Assembly (NCBI RefSeq): GCF_014334095.1
Contig: NZ_CP060495.1
Location: forward strand, 2,542,501 to 2,606,500
DNA: 64,000 nucleotides
From: Novosphingopyxis iocasae
GTDB taxonomy: Bacteria; Pseudomonadota; Alphaproteobacteria; Sphingomonadales; Sphingomonadaceae
Direction of reading: 5' to 3'
Shown: piece by piece, positions 10,301 to 19,151 of the stretch
How the letters are laid out: each line of letters begins with the position of its first letter
Numbering within the stretch: position 1 is the first letter of the stretch
The notes under the pieces: model-generated
What the model saw: only the letters and a program-made list of their open reading frames with translations
Told to the model about the DNA's origin: nothing
The model's database searches: none
Position numbers and translations under genes: made by a program

Positions 10301-10467
10301 TCACCATCCGTGCGGGCGGCAGCGATGCCGTGCTGGCGGCGCTACGCGAGCACGAAGCCTATATTCGCGGCGAAACGCTGGCGGAAAAGCTGGAGCTTGG
10401 TGTGGAAGCGGGGTCCGCGCATCAGATTGATGGCGAACCCGTCACCGTCGAGGTGACGAGGGTCTGA
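7309..10467 (+). CDS. ileS: Isoleucyl-tRNA synthetase, type 2 (eukaryote-like)
   Basis: This 1052-residue class Ia synthetase charges tRNA-Ile and edits misactivated valine. The HIGH element is HYGH at residues 70-73, within DGPPFANGLPHYGH. The KMSKS element is KLSKR at about 617-621, followed by LKNYPDP. These signatures and the length match the type 2 enzymes found in eukaryotes, some archaea and some bacteria, which are associated with natural tolerance of mupirocin. Type 1 bacterial enzymes have a GHALNK-type motif, KMSKSLGN and a C-terminal zinc finger. The start is GTG and no strong ribosome-binding site is visible. No second ileS is in this window. Confidence 0.95.
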   Translation: MTQSASTKSTPYPAIDPSPDVPRMEADVLEFWKREGIFQASIDQRPAEVDGETNQFVFYDGPPFANGLPHYGHMATGYVKDLVPRFRTMQGRRVERRFGWDCHGLPAEMAAEKELGISGRLAILDYGMDKFNDYCRESVLRYTNDWQYYVERMGRWVDFENDYKTMDPTFMESVLWAFKTLYDKGLVYRGSRVVPYSWAMQTPLSNFETRLDNSYRERQDPALTVLFRLKEPLKDGKPASVAAWTTTPWTLPSNLACAVGPEFDYAIMEKDGEHVVLADALVEAYAKELEGFEKVGSLKGSELAGRAYEPLFPFFADTENAFRVLAADFVTLESGTGIVHTAPAFGEDDLAFGRANGIPLVAPVDDQGNFTKEVPPYAGLNIFDANKEIIKDLKEAGKVLRHETYLHNYPHCWRTDTPLIYKAIDAWYVEVTAIKDRMVELNQTIDWIPGHVKDGLFGNWLENARDWNISRNRFWGCPIPIWMSDDPDYPRIDVYGSLDEIAADFGRRPDDLHRPHIDEFVRPNPDDPSGKAMMRRVPEVLDVWFDSGSMPFAQLHYPFENKEKFEKNFPADFIVEYMAQTRGWFYTLMVLSTALFDKAPFQNCICHGVVLGDDKQKLSKRLKNYPDPNKVLAEHGSDALRVYMLSSSLLAGGDLIIHSDARGIQEALRKTILPLWNASYFFTLYANADGYKAQLRTDSRNEHDRYILAKTREFVETLTERLEANDIPGAYGLVSPFLDVSNNWHIRRNRARFWGAEVTDDKRDAFDTLYTVLVTLTKALAPLMPFVTEAIYRNLTGETSVHLADWPDVSAFPQEAELIRDMDLARDICGAGLSIRVRQQQRLRQPLKKLTIAHPEVDRLRPFEGTIADELNVKAVGFDTDPAAVGELVLKVDPRRLGKQLGPKMKDVIAASKSGDWSRREDGTVEIAGVEIGEDDYDLLVTTGGSDEDAQMFDAGRGTVLLDLELTDELRSEAKARDFVRLVQDARKEADFDVSDRITIRAGGSDAVLAALREHEAYIRGETLAEKLELGVEAGSAHQIDGEPVTVEVTRV

Positions 10468-10491
10468 CAGGACCTTATCGGTCTCAAAGGT

Positions 10492-10593
10492 ACGTCATTG
10501 CGAGGCGCCCGAAGGGCAACGAAGCAATCCAGGGCGGGTGCAGCGCTGCTGTCGCCCTGGATTGCCGCGTCGCTTCGCTCCTCGCAATGACGT
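10492..10593. repeat. Intergenic palindromic repeat (CGTCATTGCGAGG arms)
   Basis: The ends are inverted copies: ACGTCATTGCGAGGCGC on the left and the complement of CCTCGCAATGACGT on the right. Inner arms containing GCAATCCAGGGCG and CGCCCTGGATTGC extend the stem, making an element of about 100 bases that can fold into a long hairpin. Repeats with these ends are scattered through many proteobacterial genomes. It lies between the convergent ileS and dehydrogenase genes and may also stop transcription from both sides. Only one copy occurs in the window. Confidence 0.85.
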
Positions 10594-10611
10594 GGCGAGT
10601 GATCGCGGCGA

Positions 10612-11619
10612 TCAGTGCTCGATCACGACCTTGCCGACATGGTCCTTCTCGGCGAAGTCCACGAACGCCTGCGCCGCATCGTCGAACGCGTAAGTGCTGT
10701 CGATCACCGGCTTCAGCCCGTGCAGATCGATCACGCGCGCCACGTCGCGCAGCATGGCGGTGGAGCCGACCAGGATGCCATGCGCGGTCACCGCTTTCTG
10801 GACGAGCAGCCGCGCATGGCTGTCCCCTTCCGTCAGCACGCCGATCATCGCGAGTTGGCCGCCGACGCGCAGCGCTTGCACCGATTTGTCGAACGTGCCC
10901 GGCCCGCCGACTTCGATCACCGCGTCCGCGCCCTGGCCGCCGAACGCTTCCCGCACCTTGGCCGGCCAGTCGTCATGCGTCTTGTAGTTCACGCCATGGT
11001 CCGCGCTGTGATCGCTTTTCGCCATCGCCAGCTTGTCGTCGGATGAGGACGTGATGCACACTTCCGCGCCCATCGCCTTGGCAATCTGCAGCGCGAACAT
11101 GCTCACCCCGCCGGTGCCGAGCAGCAACACGCGCGATCCGGCGGTGACCTGACAGGCTTGCAGGCCGTGCCAAGCGGTGACCGCGGCGCAGGGCAAGGTG
11201 GCGGCCTCCGCGAAGCTGAGCGAGTCCGGGATCGGCGTCAGCGCGCCCGCGGGGACCGCGACATATTCGGCAAGAAGCCCGCTATCGCCGCCCCCGCCAT
11301 AAGCGCTGCCGAGCGCTTTGGGTGTGGGAGGACCCTCGGCCCAATCGGCGAAGAAGCAGGACACGACGCGGTCGCCCTCGGCAAAACCGTCCACGCCGTC
11401 GCCGATCGCGGCCACTTCGCCGGCGCCATCGGAGAGCGGCACCGCGCCTTCGGGATCGTTGCCGCCATATTGGCCGAGCCGCACCATATGATCGCGATAG
11501 TTCAACGAATGCGCGCGCATCCGCACCAGTACTTCGCCATGGCCGGGTTGGGGCCGATTGGCCTCTTCCGCTGTGGGAATGAAATGGTCTCCATCCTTGC
11601 GGTGGCGATAGATTTTCAT
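10612..11619 (-). CDS. Medium-chain dehydrogenase/reductase (zinc-type alcohol dehydrogenase-like)
   Basis: A 335-residue MDR-superfamily oxidoreductase. The GroES-like N-terminal domain contains RAHSLNYRD and the segment PLSDGAGEV. The Rossmann domain has LLLGTGGVSMFALQIAKA, and the C-terminal part returns to the first fold. The four-cysteine structural zinc motif is absent, and the usual first catalytic Cys is replaced in the Asn-Tyr-Arg-Asp segment. This resembles quinone-oxidoreductase-like or NADP-linked members without zinc. The substrate cannot be told from sequence. It is a single gene, transcribed towards ileS, and ends at the palindromic repeat. Confidence 0.85.
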   Translation of the reverse strand: MKIYRHRKDGDHFIPTAEEANRPQPGHGEVLVRMRAHSLNYRDHMVRLGQYGGNDPEGAVPLSDGAGEVAAIGDGVDGFAEGDRVVSCFFADWAEGPPTPKALGSAYGGGGDSGLLAEYVAVPAGALTPIPDSLSFAEAATLPCAAVTAWHGLQACQVTAGSRVLLLGTGGVSMFALQIAKAMGAEVCITSSSDDKLAMAKSDHSADHGVNYKTHDDWPAKVREAFGGQGADAVIEVGGPGTFDKSVQALRVGGQLAMIGVLTEGDSHARLLVQKAVTAHGILVGSTAMLRDVARVIDLHGLKPVIDSTYAFDDAAQAFVDFAEKDHVGKVVIEH

Positions 11620-11973
11620 GATGAAGGTCCTTCCGGCTCAGTTCGCTATAAGGTGCGGAGGGCCAACGGTCGGCAAGGCCAGCCGTTGCGTTGCCCGAGC
11701 GGAACGAATGGCGCTGCGAGAGCCGTTGCGCCGAAGTGCCCGAAAAAGACGCCGAGTGCTGTTCCGGTGTTTTCGGTCAGCGCCTTCACCCAAAACTGAA
11801 TTACACCAGTAGGTCTTTGTTTTCACGTCAGCATTTCCGGAAACTGGAGGGGAAGCACCGCCTGAGTTGATCTATGCTGCATCGCAACCAAAGCGCGCTA
11901 CCGGCATTATCATTCCGTCCGACCCGAGGCGTTTCGTCTCTTGGGCCGGCCCCTTCAATTTGGATCGGGCCTT
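11620..11973. other. Intergenic region between divergent genes
   Basis: These 354 bases separate the divergent dehydrogenase and glycosyltransferase genes and should hold both promoters. I see no RNA gene, no strong hairpin and no supported small gene. A GGAAC/CGTT pair at 11701-11727 has an 18-base spacer and lies about 250 bases from the glycosyltransferase start, so it is not called a stress promoter. Confidence 0.6.
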
Positions 11974-14241
11974 ATGGAATCGCGAACCAGTTCTTTCGGC
12001 GTCCCCGCCAAAGTGCGACACATCGCCTTGATCGGCAACGCGCTGCCGCGCCGCTGCGGGCTGGCTACGTTCACCAGCGATACGGCCAATGCGGTGCGCG
12101 CGGCGTTTCCGGAGATCACGCTCGATCATTATGCAATGGATGACGGCACGGGCATCGAATATCCCGCCGAAATCCGCACCATCCCCATGCAGGACCGCTC
12201 GGCCTACGCCACCGCAGGGCGCGACATCGCGACATCCGGTGCGGACATGCTGTGGGTGCAGCATGAATATGGCATCTATGGCGGGGCGGCGGGCGATTAT
12301 CTGCTCGATCTGATCAATGCGCTGTCGATCCCGCTGGTGACGACGCTGCATACGCTGCTGGAGCAGCCGTCCGCCGATGAGCGGCAGGTGCTGGACCGGT
12401 TGATCGCGCGTTCGGCCAAGTTGATCGTGATGGCCGACAAGGGCCGCAAGATCTTGATCGAAACCTATGGTGTCGATCCCGCCCAGATCGACGTGATCCC
12501 GCACGGCGTGCCGGACCGGCCCTATGTCGATCCCGCCAATGCCAAGCCGCGTTTCGATCTGGACGGCCGGAAGCTGATCTTCACCTTCGGCCTCCTCGCT
12601 CCGGACAAGGGCATCGAGACGATGATTGCGGCGATGCCGGCCATCGTCACGGCGCATCCCGATGCGCTCTACATCGTGCTGGGCGCCACCCATCCCAACT
12701 TGAAACGCCACGAAGGCGAGGCCTATCGCGAGCGGTTGATCGCCCAGGTGGATGAGCTTGGCATGTCGGCGCATGTCCGCTTCATCGACGCCTTCGTCGA
12801 CACGCCGGATCTGCTCGACTGGCTGGAGGCGGCGGATGTCTATGTGACGCCCTATCTGAAGGAAGGGCAGATCACGTCCGGCACGCTCAGCTACGCCGTA
12901 GCGCTCGGAAAGCCGGTGGTGTCCACGCCCTATATCCATGCGCGCGAGATCCTGCGCGGCGACCATGGCGTGCTGGTCGATTTCGCCGATAGCGAAGCAC
13001 TCGCTTGCGAAATCTCGAAGCTGCTGGCCGATGACGATGCGCGCACGGCGCTCGCTCGCCGCGCTTATGCGCTCGGCCGCACGATGGTGTGGCAGCGGCT
13101 TGCCCACCGCGTCATTGGGCTGTTCGAGGAGATGCTGAGGGCCAAGCGTATCCGTTTGGTGCAAAGCCAGGGCGTGCGCTATCTCGCGCCCGATGCGGAA
13201 GCGGTGATCCGTATGAGCGATGCCACCGGCATGCTGCAGCACGGGCTTTATTCCATCCCCGATCGCGATCATGGCTATTGCCTGGACGATAATGCCCGCG
13301 CGCTCATCCTGATGTGCCGCATGCCGGAGATGGCCGCGGACATGCGCGCTCGCTGGACCAATGTCTACGCCGCCTTCGTCCAGCACGCCTGGGATGGCGA
13401 GACACGCCGCTTCCGCAACTTCATGGGGTTCGACAGGCGCTGGCTGGAGGATGAGGGGAGCGAGGACAGCGCGGGCCGCGCGGTCTGGGCGCTGGGCGTT
13501 GCCGGCCATGAAGCGCCGGAACCGCGGCATCGCGATTGGGCTTGCTGGCTCTACGATCAGGCAGCGCCGGAGATGGAGAAGGCCGGCTCCCCGCGCGCGA
13601 TGGCGTTTACCATGCTAGGCGCGGCGGCGATGATGGAGGCAAAGCCCGGCCATGATATCTCGGCAAGACTGCTTACCCATTTCGGCGACGAGCTGCTGCG
13701 CCTGCTGGAGGCCGCCCGGCGGCCGGATTGGCCCTGGTTCGAGGCGATGCTGGCCTATGACAATGCGCGCCTGCCCGAGGCGCTGATCCGTGCGGGCCAG
13801 GTTCTGGATCGGCAGGATTATCGCGATTGCGGGCTGGAGACGCTGGACTGGATCCTGGAACAGCAGCACGCACCCGAAGGCCATTTCCGCGCCGTAGGCT
13901 CGGACAGCTTCGGCCGTGTCTATCAGGCGCCGCAACGGTTCGATCAGCAGCCGCTGGAGGCGCAGGCGGTGATCGACGCCTGCTCCGCCGCCTTTGGCGC
14001 CACCGGAGAGGAACGCTGGGCCGCTGCCGCCCACCGCGCCTATCGCTGGTTTCTGGGCGAAAACGATCTCGGCCTGATGGTGGCCAGCCCGCAGGAGAGC
14101 AGTTGCCATGATGGGCTGATGCCCACCGGGGTGAACCGCAATCAGGGAGCCGAATCGATCCTGGCATTGCAGCTTTCGAGCTGCGCGATTGCAGTGCTGC
14201 CCTCGCTCGGCACCGTACCGATAGAGGCGAACGTCGCATAA
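11974..14241 (+). CDS. Family 4 glycosyltransferase fused to a C-terminal alpha/alpha-toroid domain
   Basis: A 755-residue protein in two parts. Residues about 10-400 form a GT-B glycosyltransferase of the GT4 type, with PRRCGLATFT near the donor cleft, DVIPHGVPD, FGLLAPDKGIETMI and the donor-binding stretch TPYLKEGQITSGTLSYA. Residues about 420-755 look like an all-helical toroid related to glycosidases (DRDHGYCLDDNARALIL, DRQDYRDCGLETLDWIL). No signal peptide is present. The ATG at 11974 is preferred over an in-frame TTG at 11941 because the fold begins just after it. It sits 40 bases before a GH130 gene. Known GH130 enzymes act on mannosides, so a shared role in a mannose-containing glycan or reserve is plausible but inferred. 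Confidence 0.88.
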   Translation: MESRTSSFGVPAKVRHIALIGNALPRRCGLATFTSDTANAVRAAFPEITLDHYAMDDGTGIEYPAEIRTIPMQDRSAYATAGRDIATSGADMLWVQHEYGIYGGAAGDYLLDLINALSIPLVTTLHTLLEQPSADERQVLDRLIARSAKLIVMADKGRKILIETYGVDPAQIDVIPHGVPDRPYVDPANAKPRFDLDGRKLIFTFGLLAPDKGIETMIAAMPAIVTAHPDALYIVLGATHPNLKRHEGEAYRERLIAQVDELGMSAHVRFIDAFVDTPDLLDWLEAADVYVTPYLKEGQITSGTLSYAVALGKPVVSTPYIHAREILRGDHGVLVDFADSEALACEISKLLADDDARTALARRAYALGRTMVWQRLAHRVIGLFEEMLRAKRIRLVQSQGVRYLAPDAEAVIRMSDATGMLQHGLYSIPDRDHGYCLDDNARALILMCRMPEMAADMRARWTNVYAAFVQHAWDGETRRFRNFMGFDRRWLEDEGSEDSAGRAVWALGVAGHEAPEPRHRDWACWLYDQAAPEMEKAGSPRAMAFTMLGAAAMMEAKPGHDISARLLTHFGDELLRLLEAARRPDWPWFEAMLAYDNARLPEALIRAGQVLDRQDYRDCGLETLDWILEQQHAPEGHFRAVGSDSFGRVYQAPQRFDQQPLEAQAVIDACSAAFGATGEERWAAAAHRAYRWFLGENDLGLMVASPQESSCHDGLMPTGVNRNQGAESILALQLSSCAIAVLPSLGTVPIEANVA

Positions 14242-14281
14242 AGCGGTTGAGATTGCGCGGCCCAACCGGCAATCGAGCCAT

Positions 14282-15565
14282 ATGCTGAAGCGCTTCGATC
14301 ACGATCTCCGCCTCCACGCCGATCCTTCGCGCGTGGTCGTGCGGCCCTTTCACCTTGCCTGGCAGGCCAGCGGCATCAACAAGAGCCGGTCCGAGCGGCT
14401 GGTAGCCGAAGTGCTGGAGATGGAGGACCGCGAGGCCGCCAAGCAGCTGGAAGCCGTGCTGCGCGATTTCGAGCCGCGCCACTGGCAGACCCGCCGCGTG
14501 TTCATGACCCGTTTCGAGGAAATCGACGCGCAGATGGAAGAGCCGATGGGCGACATCGGCGATACCAAGCGCCAGCTGATCGGCGCCTATTTCTGCCATG
14601 AATATAGCTATGCCGCGGCGGCGATCATGAACCCCAGCGTGGTGCCGCACTGGGACCAATCCGGTATGCCCGAAGGCAGCTGCCGCTTCATCATGTCGCT
14701 GCGCACGGTGGGCGAAGGGCATATCAGCTCCGTCGCCTTTCGGGAGGGGATCGCGACGGAGGATGGCGAGCTGCGGCTGGCACCCGAGCCGCCCTTCGCC
14801 ACCGCCACCGATACCGCGCAGGGCGAGGAAGAGGTGCCCGAGGGCCCTGTTACCGTGATCCGCCATCGGGACAGCACCCTGTCCGGCACCGTCATATTTC
14901 CGATCACCGATGCGCAGCGCAACGGGCTGGAGGATCTGCGCCTCGTCCAGTTCACGCATGAGGACGGCTCGACCGAGTGGCTGGGCACCTACACCGCTTA
15001 TTCGGGACGCGAGATTCAGTCGGAGCTGTTGCGCACGCGCGACTGGCGCCATTTCGACCTGAAACCGATTGCGGGCGCGGCCTCGCGCAACAAGGGCATC
15101 GCGCTATTTCCGCGCAAGATCGGCGATCATTATATGGCGATCGGCCGGCAGGACGGGGAGAATCTGTTCCTGCTGAAATCGGATTCGCTGGAGCGCTGGG
15201 ATGGCGGCGACAAGCTGCTGGAGCCGAAATATCCCTGGGAGTTCGTGCAGATTGGCAATTGCGGTTCACCAATCGAGCTGGACGAGGGCTGGTTGCTCCT
15301 GACCCACGGTGTCGGCGCGATGCGCAAATATGCGATCGGCGCGGTGCTTCTGGACAAAGACGATCCGTCCAAGGTTATCGCCCGCGCCGACGAACCGATC
15401 CTGACCGCCGCCAATGCGGACCGCGAAGGCTATGTGCCCAATGTGGTCTACACCTGCGGCGCCATGCGGCTCGGCGACACGCTATTCCTGCCCTACGGCA
15501 TTGCCGACAGCTCGGTCGCCTTCGCGTTCGTGCCGATCAAGGAGTTGTTGGCGCGGCTGAAATAG
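14282..15565 (+). CDS. Glycoside hydrolase family 130 protein (mannoside phosphorylase/hydrolase type)
   Basis: A 427-residue five-bladed-propeller enzyme of the GH130 type. It contains NGLEDLRLVQF, the E-D-x-R signature near the active site, ALFPRKIGDHYMAIGR and the substrate-loop segment IGNCGSPIELDEGWLLLTHG. GH130 members cleave beta-mannosides either by phosphorolysis or by hydrolysis, and which reaction applies cannot be decided here. It has no signal peptide, so it acts in the cytosol. It probably shares a transcript with the preceding glycosyltransferase-toroid gene. Confidence 0.88.
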   Translation: MLKRFDHDLRLHADPSRVVVRPFHLAWQASGINKSRSERLVAEVLEMEDREAAKQLEAVLRDFEPRHWQTRRVFMTRFEEIDAQMEEPMGDIGDTKRQLIGAYFCHEYSYAAAAIMNPSVVPHWDQSGMPEGSCRFIMSLRTVGEGHISSVAFREGIATEDGELRLAPEPPFATATDTAQGEEEVPEGPVTVIRHRDSTLSGTVIFPITDAQRNGLEDLRLVQFTHEDGSTEWLGTYTAYSGREIQSELLRTRDWRHFDLKPIAGAASRNKGIALFPRKIGDHYMAIGRQDGENLFLLKSDSLERWDGGDKLLEPKYPWEFVQIGNCGSPIELDEGWLLLTHGVGAMRKYAIGAVLLDKDDPSKVIARADEPILTAANADREGYVPNVVYTCGAMRLGDTLFLPYGIADSSVAFAFVPIKELLARLK

Positions 15566-15648
15566 CTTTCGGGGGCCGGCGTCGATCCCGCTTGTCCCCG
15601 GGCACTCCCTCGCTACGGTGGCGCAAAGTCCGAGAGGGAGAGACAATC

Positions 15649-18600
15649 ATGAACTACGCGCTGCACGGCGTCATCGCCGCGCTCCTCGCTATGCCTGCCG
15701 CCGCCGCCCCGTCTGCGGCCTGGGCACAGGAATATGGCGATCCGCCGCCGCTTGAGCAGACCGAGGGGCCGGAGGATGAGGTGATCTCCAGCACGGCGAA
15801 GGACGAGGATCCCTCGCAGCTCCCGCAGTCGGACGAAGCACCTGCGCCCGCCGCCACGCCGGCTGCGAACGCGGTCGATCCGGCCAGCGTGGACATCTGG
15901 GACGTGAACAATCCGCCCGGTTTCCAGATCACTCAGGTGCCGATCAATGTGGATGAAGGCAGCTGGATCGATCTCGACGTCAGCCCGGACGGCCGCACCA
16001 TCGCCTTTGCGCTGCTGGGCGATATCTACACCATGCCGATATCGGGCGGTACGCCGGTGCGCATCGCCGAGGGGCTGGCCTGGGAAGTGCAGCCGCGCTT
16101 CTCGCCGGATGGCAGCCGCATCGCCTTCACCTCGGACCGGGGCGGCGGCGACAATATCTGGATCATGAACGCCGATGGCTCTGACAAGCGCGAGGTGACG
16201 AAGGAGGAGTTTCGCCTTCTGAACCAGCCGAGCTGGTCCCCGGATGGACGTTACATCGCTGCCAAGAAGCATTTCACCACCGGCCGTTCGCTCGGCACGG
16301 GCGAAATCTGGCTCTACCATGTGTAGGGCGGATCGGGCGTGCAGCTGGTCGAACGGCCCAGCGAGCAGTGGCAGAAGGAACTGGGCGAGCCTGTCTTCGC
16401 GGCGAACGGCAACGCGGTCTACTACACCAAGAACGTTACGCCCGGGCCGATCTTCGAATATGCGCAGGATTCGAACCAGGATCTGTTCGATATCTTGCGC
16501 TACGATCTGGAAACCGGCGAGACGACCACCGCGATCAGCGGCCTGGGCGGCGCGGTGCGTCCGCAGCCTTCGCCCGACGGCAAGCGCATCGCCTTCGTCC
16601 GGCGCGAGGACGGCAAGTCGAAGCTGTGGGTGAAGGACATGACATCGGGCGCGGTGAAGGAGATCTATGGCGATCTCGACCGCGATGTGCAGGAAACCTG
16701 GGCGGTCACTGGCGTCTATCCGAACATGGCCTGGACGCCGGACAGTAATTCGATCGTTTTTTGGGCGGGCGGAAAGATCCGCCGCATCGATGCGGATGGC
16801 GGCAATGCCGCTATCATCCCGTTCCGCGTGAACGACACGCGCGGTGTCTCCAAGGCGCCGCATCCGATGATCCCGGTGGGGCCGGACAGTTTCACGGCCA
16901 AGATGCCGCGCTTTGCCGAAGTCTCGCCCGACGGGCGCCGCGTGGTGTTCGAAAGCCTCGGCAAGCTCTATGTGAAGGACATGGGCGCCGGTACGCCGCG
17001 CCGCCTCACCAGCGGTGAGGGTGGTAGCCGCGAGCTGTTTCCCAGCTGGTCGCGCGACGGCAGCAGCATCGTCTATGTTGACTGGACGGACGAGGGGCTG
17101 GGCACGATCCGCACCATCTCCGCCAATGGAGGAAACGGCCGCGAGGTGACGAGCCAGCCGGGCCATTATGCGCGCCCGCATTTGTCGCCGGACGGCAAGC
17201 TGATCGTGTTCGAAAAGCATGAAGGCGGATATCTCACCGCGCCGGAATGGTCCGAAAATCCGGGCGTCTATACCGTTCCCGCATCGGGCGGCACGCCGAA
17301 GCTGATCAACCGCGATGCCGCGCGCGGGCAATTCGCCGCGGACGGCGCACGCATCTTCATGATCGACCGTTCCGCCGACAAGACCGAGCTGTTCAGCACC
17401 GATTTGAATGGCCAGGACAAGCGCGTCCACGCCAAAGGGGAGCTGATCAACGACTTCGCGGTGGGGCCGAACGGGGATTATCTCGCCTTCCGTCAGAATT
17501 ACGAGGCGTTCGTGGCACCGCTGCTGCCGGGCGGGCAGAATGTGTCGCTCTCGCCCGATGCCAAGGCGCTGCCGGTGGTCCGCGTGAGCGAGGGCGGGGC
17601 GGACTATATCCATTTCCAAGGCGACGGATCGCGCCTCCACTGGTCGATGGGGCCGACGCTCTACACCGCCGATATCGCCAACCTGTTTCCCAGCTGGCCG
17701 CCGGCCGAGGGGCAGAATCCTGTGGCCTTCACGCCGCCGCGCTCCGGTGTGTCACTGGCGCGGACGGTGCGGGCGGACAAGCATCAGGGCCGCATCGCGC
17801 TCACCGGCGCGCGCATCGTCACCATGGCGGGCGCGGACGGCGGCGTGATCGAGAACGGCACGGTGCTGATTGACGGGGACCGTATCGCCGCCATCGGCCC
17901 CGCTGCCTCCGTGCGGGTGCCCGCCGGCACGAAGACGGTGGATGTGACGGGCAAGACCATCATCCCCGGTCTGGTCGATGCGCATGCGCACGGGCCGCAG
18001 GGCACGGATGAGCTGGTGCCGCAGCAGAACTGGTCGGCGGTCCAGAACCTTGCCCTCGGCACCACCACGATCCACGACCCGTCCAGCACGGCGAGCGAGA
18101 TTTTCGTCGCGAGCGAAATGCAGCAGGCGGGCGATCTGCTCGCCCCGCGCATCTTTTCGACCGGAGAGGTGATCTACGGTGCGAAGGCTTATGGCGTTTA
18201 TGCGGAGATCGACAAATATCAGGACGCGCTCGATCATGTCCGGCGGCTGAAAGCGCAAGGCGCTTATTCGGTGAAGAACTACAACCAACCCCGGCGCGAA
18301 CAGCGCCAGATGGTGGTTGCCGCCTCGCGCGCCGAAAACATGCTGGTCGTGGCCGAGGGCGGCTCGCTCTACGGCATGGACATGAACCTGGTCGCGGACG
18401 GCAATTCCACCTTGGAGCACAATGTTCCGCTCGAAACCTTTTACGAAGACGTGCTGCAGTTCTTCGGCCAGTCGGATACCAACAATACGCCCACGCTCGT
18501 CGTCACCTATGGCGGGCTGGCGGGCGATCCCTATTGGCGCCAGGCGATGAACATTTATGAGCATCCGCTGCTGAAGGCGCACACTCCGCCTGCCGCTTTG

Positions 18601-19029
18601 GCCGCCGCGGGCAAGCGCGTGACCAAGGCACCCGAAGAGGCGTTCGCGGACGACGACAACGCCCGCGAGGCGCAGAAGCTGGCTCAGCGCGGCGTGAAGG
18701 TCGCCATCGGCGCGCATGGCCAGCAGGCGGGTATCGGTTCGCATTGGGAGCTGTGGAGCTTCGTGCGCGGCGGCATGACTCCGTTAGAGGCGCTGGGTGC
18801 AGGCACCATCGTCGCCGCGCAGTCGCTCGGCATGAACCGCGATATCGGCTCGCTCGAACAGGGCAAGCTCGCCGATCTGGTGGTGCTCGATGCAGATCCG
18901 ACGGTCGACATCCGCAATTCGGATGACATTGCCTATGTCATGCTCGGTGGGCGAATGTATGACCCGGTGACCATGAACGAGGTCGAGACCGGCGATACGA
19001 AGCGCATGCCCTATTTCTGGGAGAATTGA
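15649..19029 (+). pseudogene. TolB-propeller/amidohydrolase-family exported protein interrupted by an in-frame TAG
   Basis: The reading frame runs 1126 codons from ATG 15649, preceded by GAGAGGGAGAG, to the stop at 19029. It has one internal stop, TAG at 16324-16326 (codon 226). Both sides are clearly one gene. The leader MNYALHGVIAALLAMPAAAA is a signal peptide. Propeller repeats (DVSPDGRTIAFAL, RFSPDGSRIAFTSDRGG) run on both sides of the stop. From about codon 720 there is an amidohydrolase domain with the metal-binding VDAHAHG and a final GKLADLVVLDADP. The frame is the same before and after the stop, so one substitution explains it, for example TCG to TAG. Without readthrough the first product is 225 residues. 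A GTG at 16339 could restart translation but would lack the signal peptide. It may be a pseudogene, a sequencing error or an amber readthrough case. Confidence 0.85.
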
Positions 19030-19050
19030 GGGCAGGCCTCGATCCCCACG

Positions 19051-19092
19051 AAAAAAAGCCGTCCCGTGAGCGATTGCGGGGCGGCTTTTTTG
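19051..19092. terminator. Bidirectional rho-independent terminator
   Basis: A run of A is followed by AGCCGTCCCG, a ten-base loop, CGGGGCGGCT and a run of T. The ten-base-pair stem has one G-U pair and T runs result on both strands. It lies between the convergent amidohydrolase gene and proA and can end transcripts from either side. Confidence 0.92.
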
Positions 19093-19151
19093 TTTGGCTA
19101 GAACGGCAAACGGTTAGGCCGCCGTCAGCTTCTCGAATTCGCTAAGATACC

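Noticed and set aside
11701-11727. GGAAC and CGTT pair upstream of the glycosyltransferase
   Set aside because: The spacer is 18 bases and the site is about 250 bases from the start codon, so it is a poor EcfG promoter candidate.
14977-15648. In-frame codons extending upstream of the amidohydrolase gene into the GH130 gene
   Set aside because: They overlap GH130 in another frame; the signal peptide and ribosome-binding site place the start at 15649.
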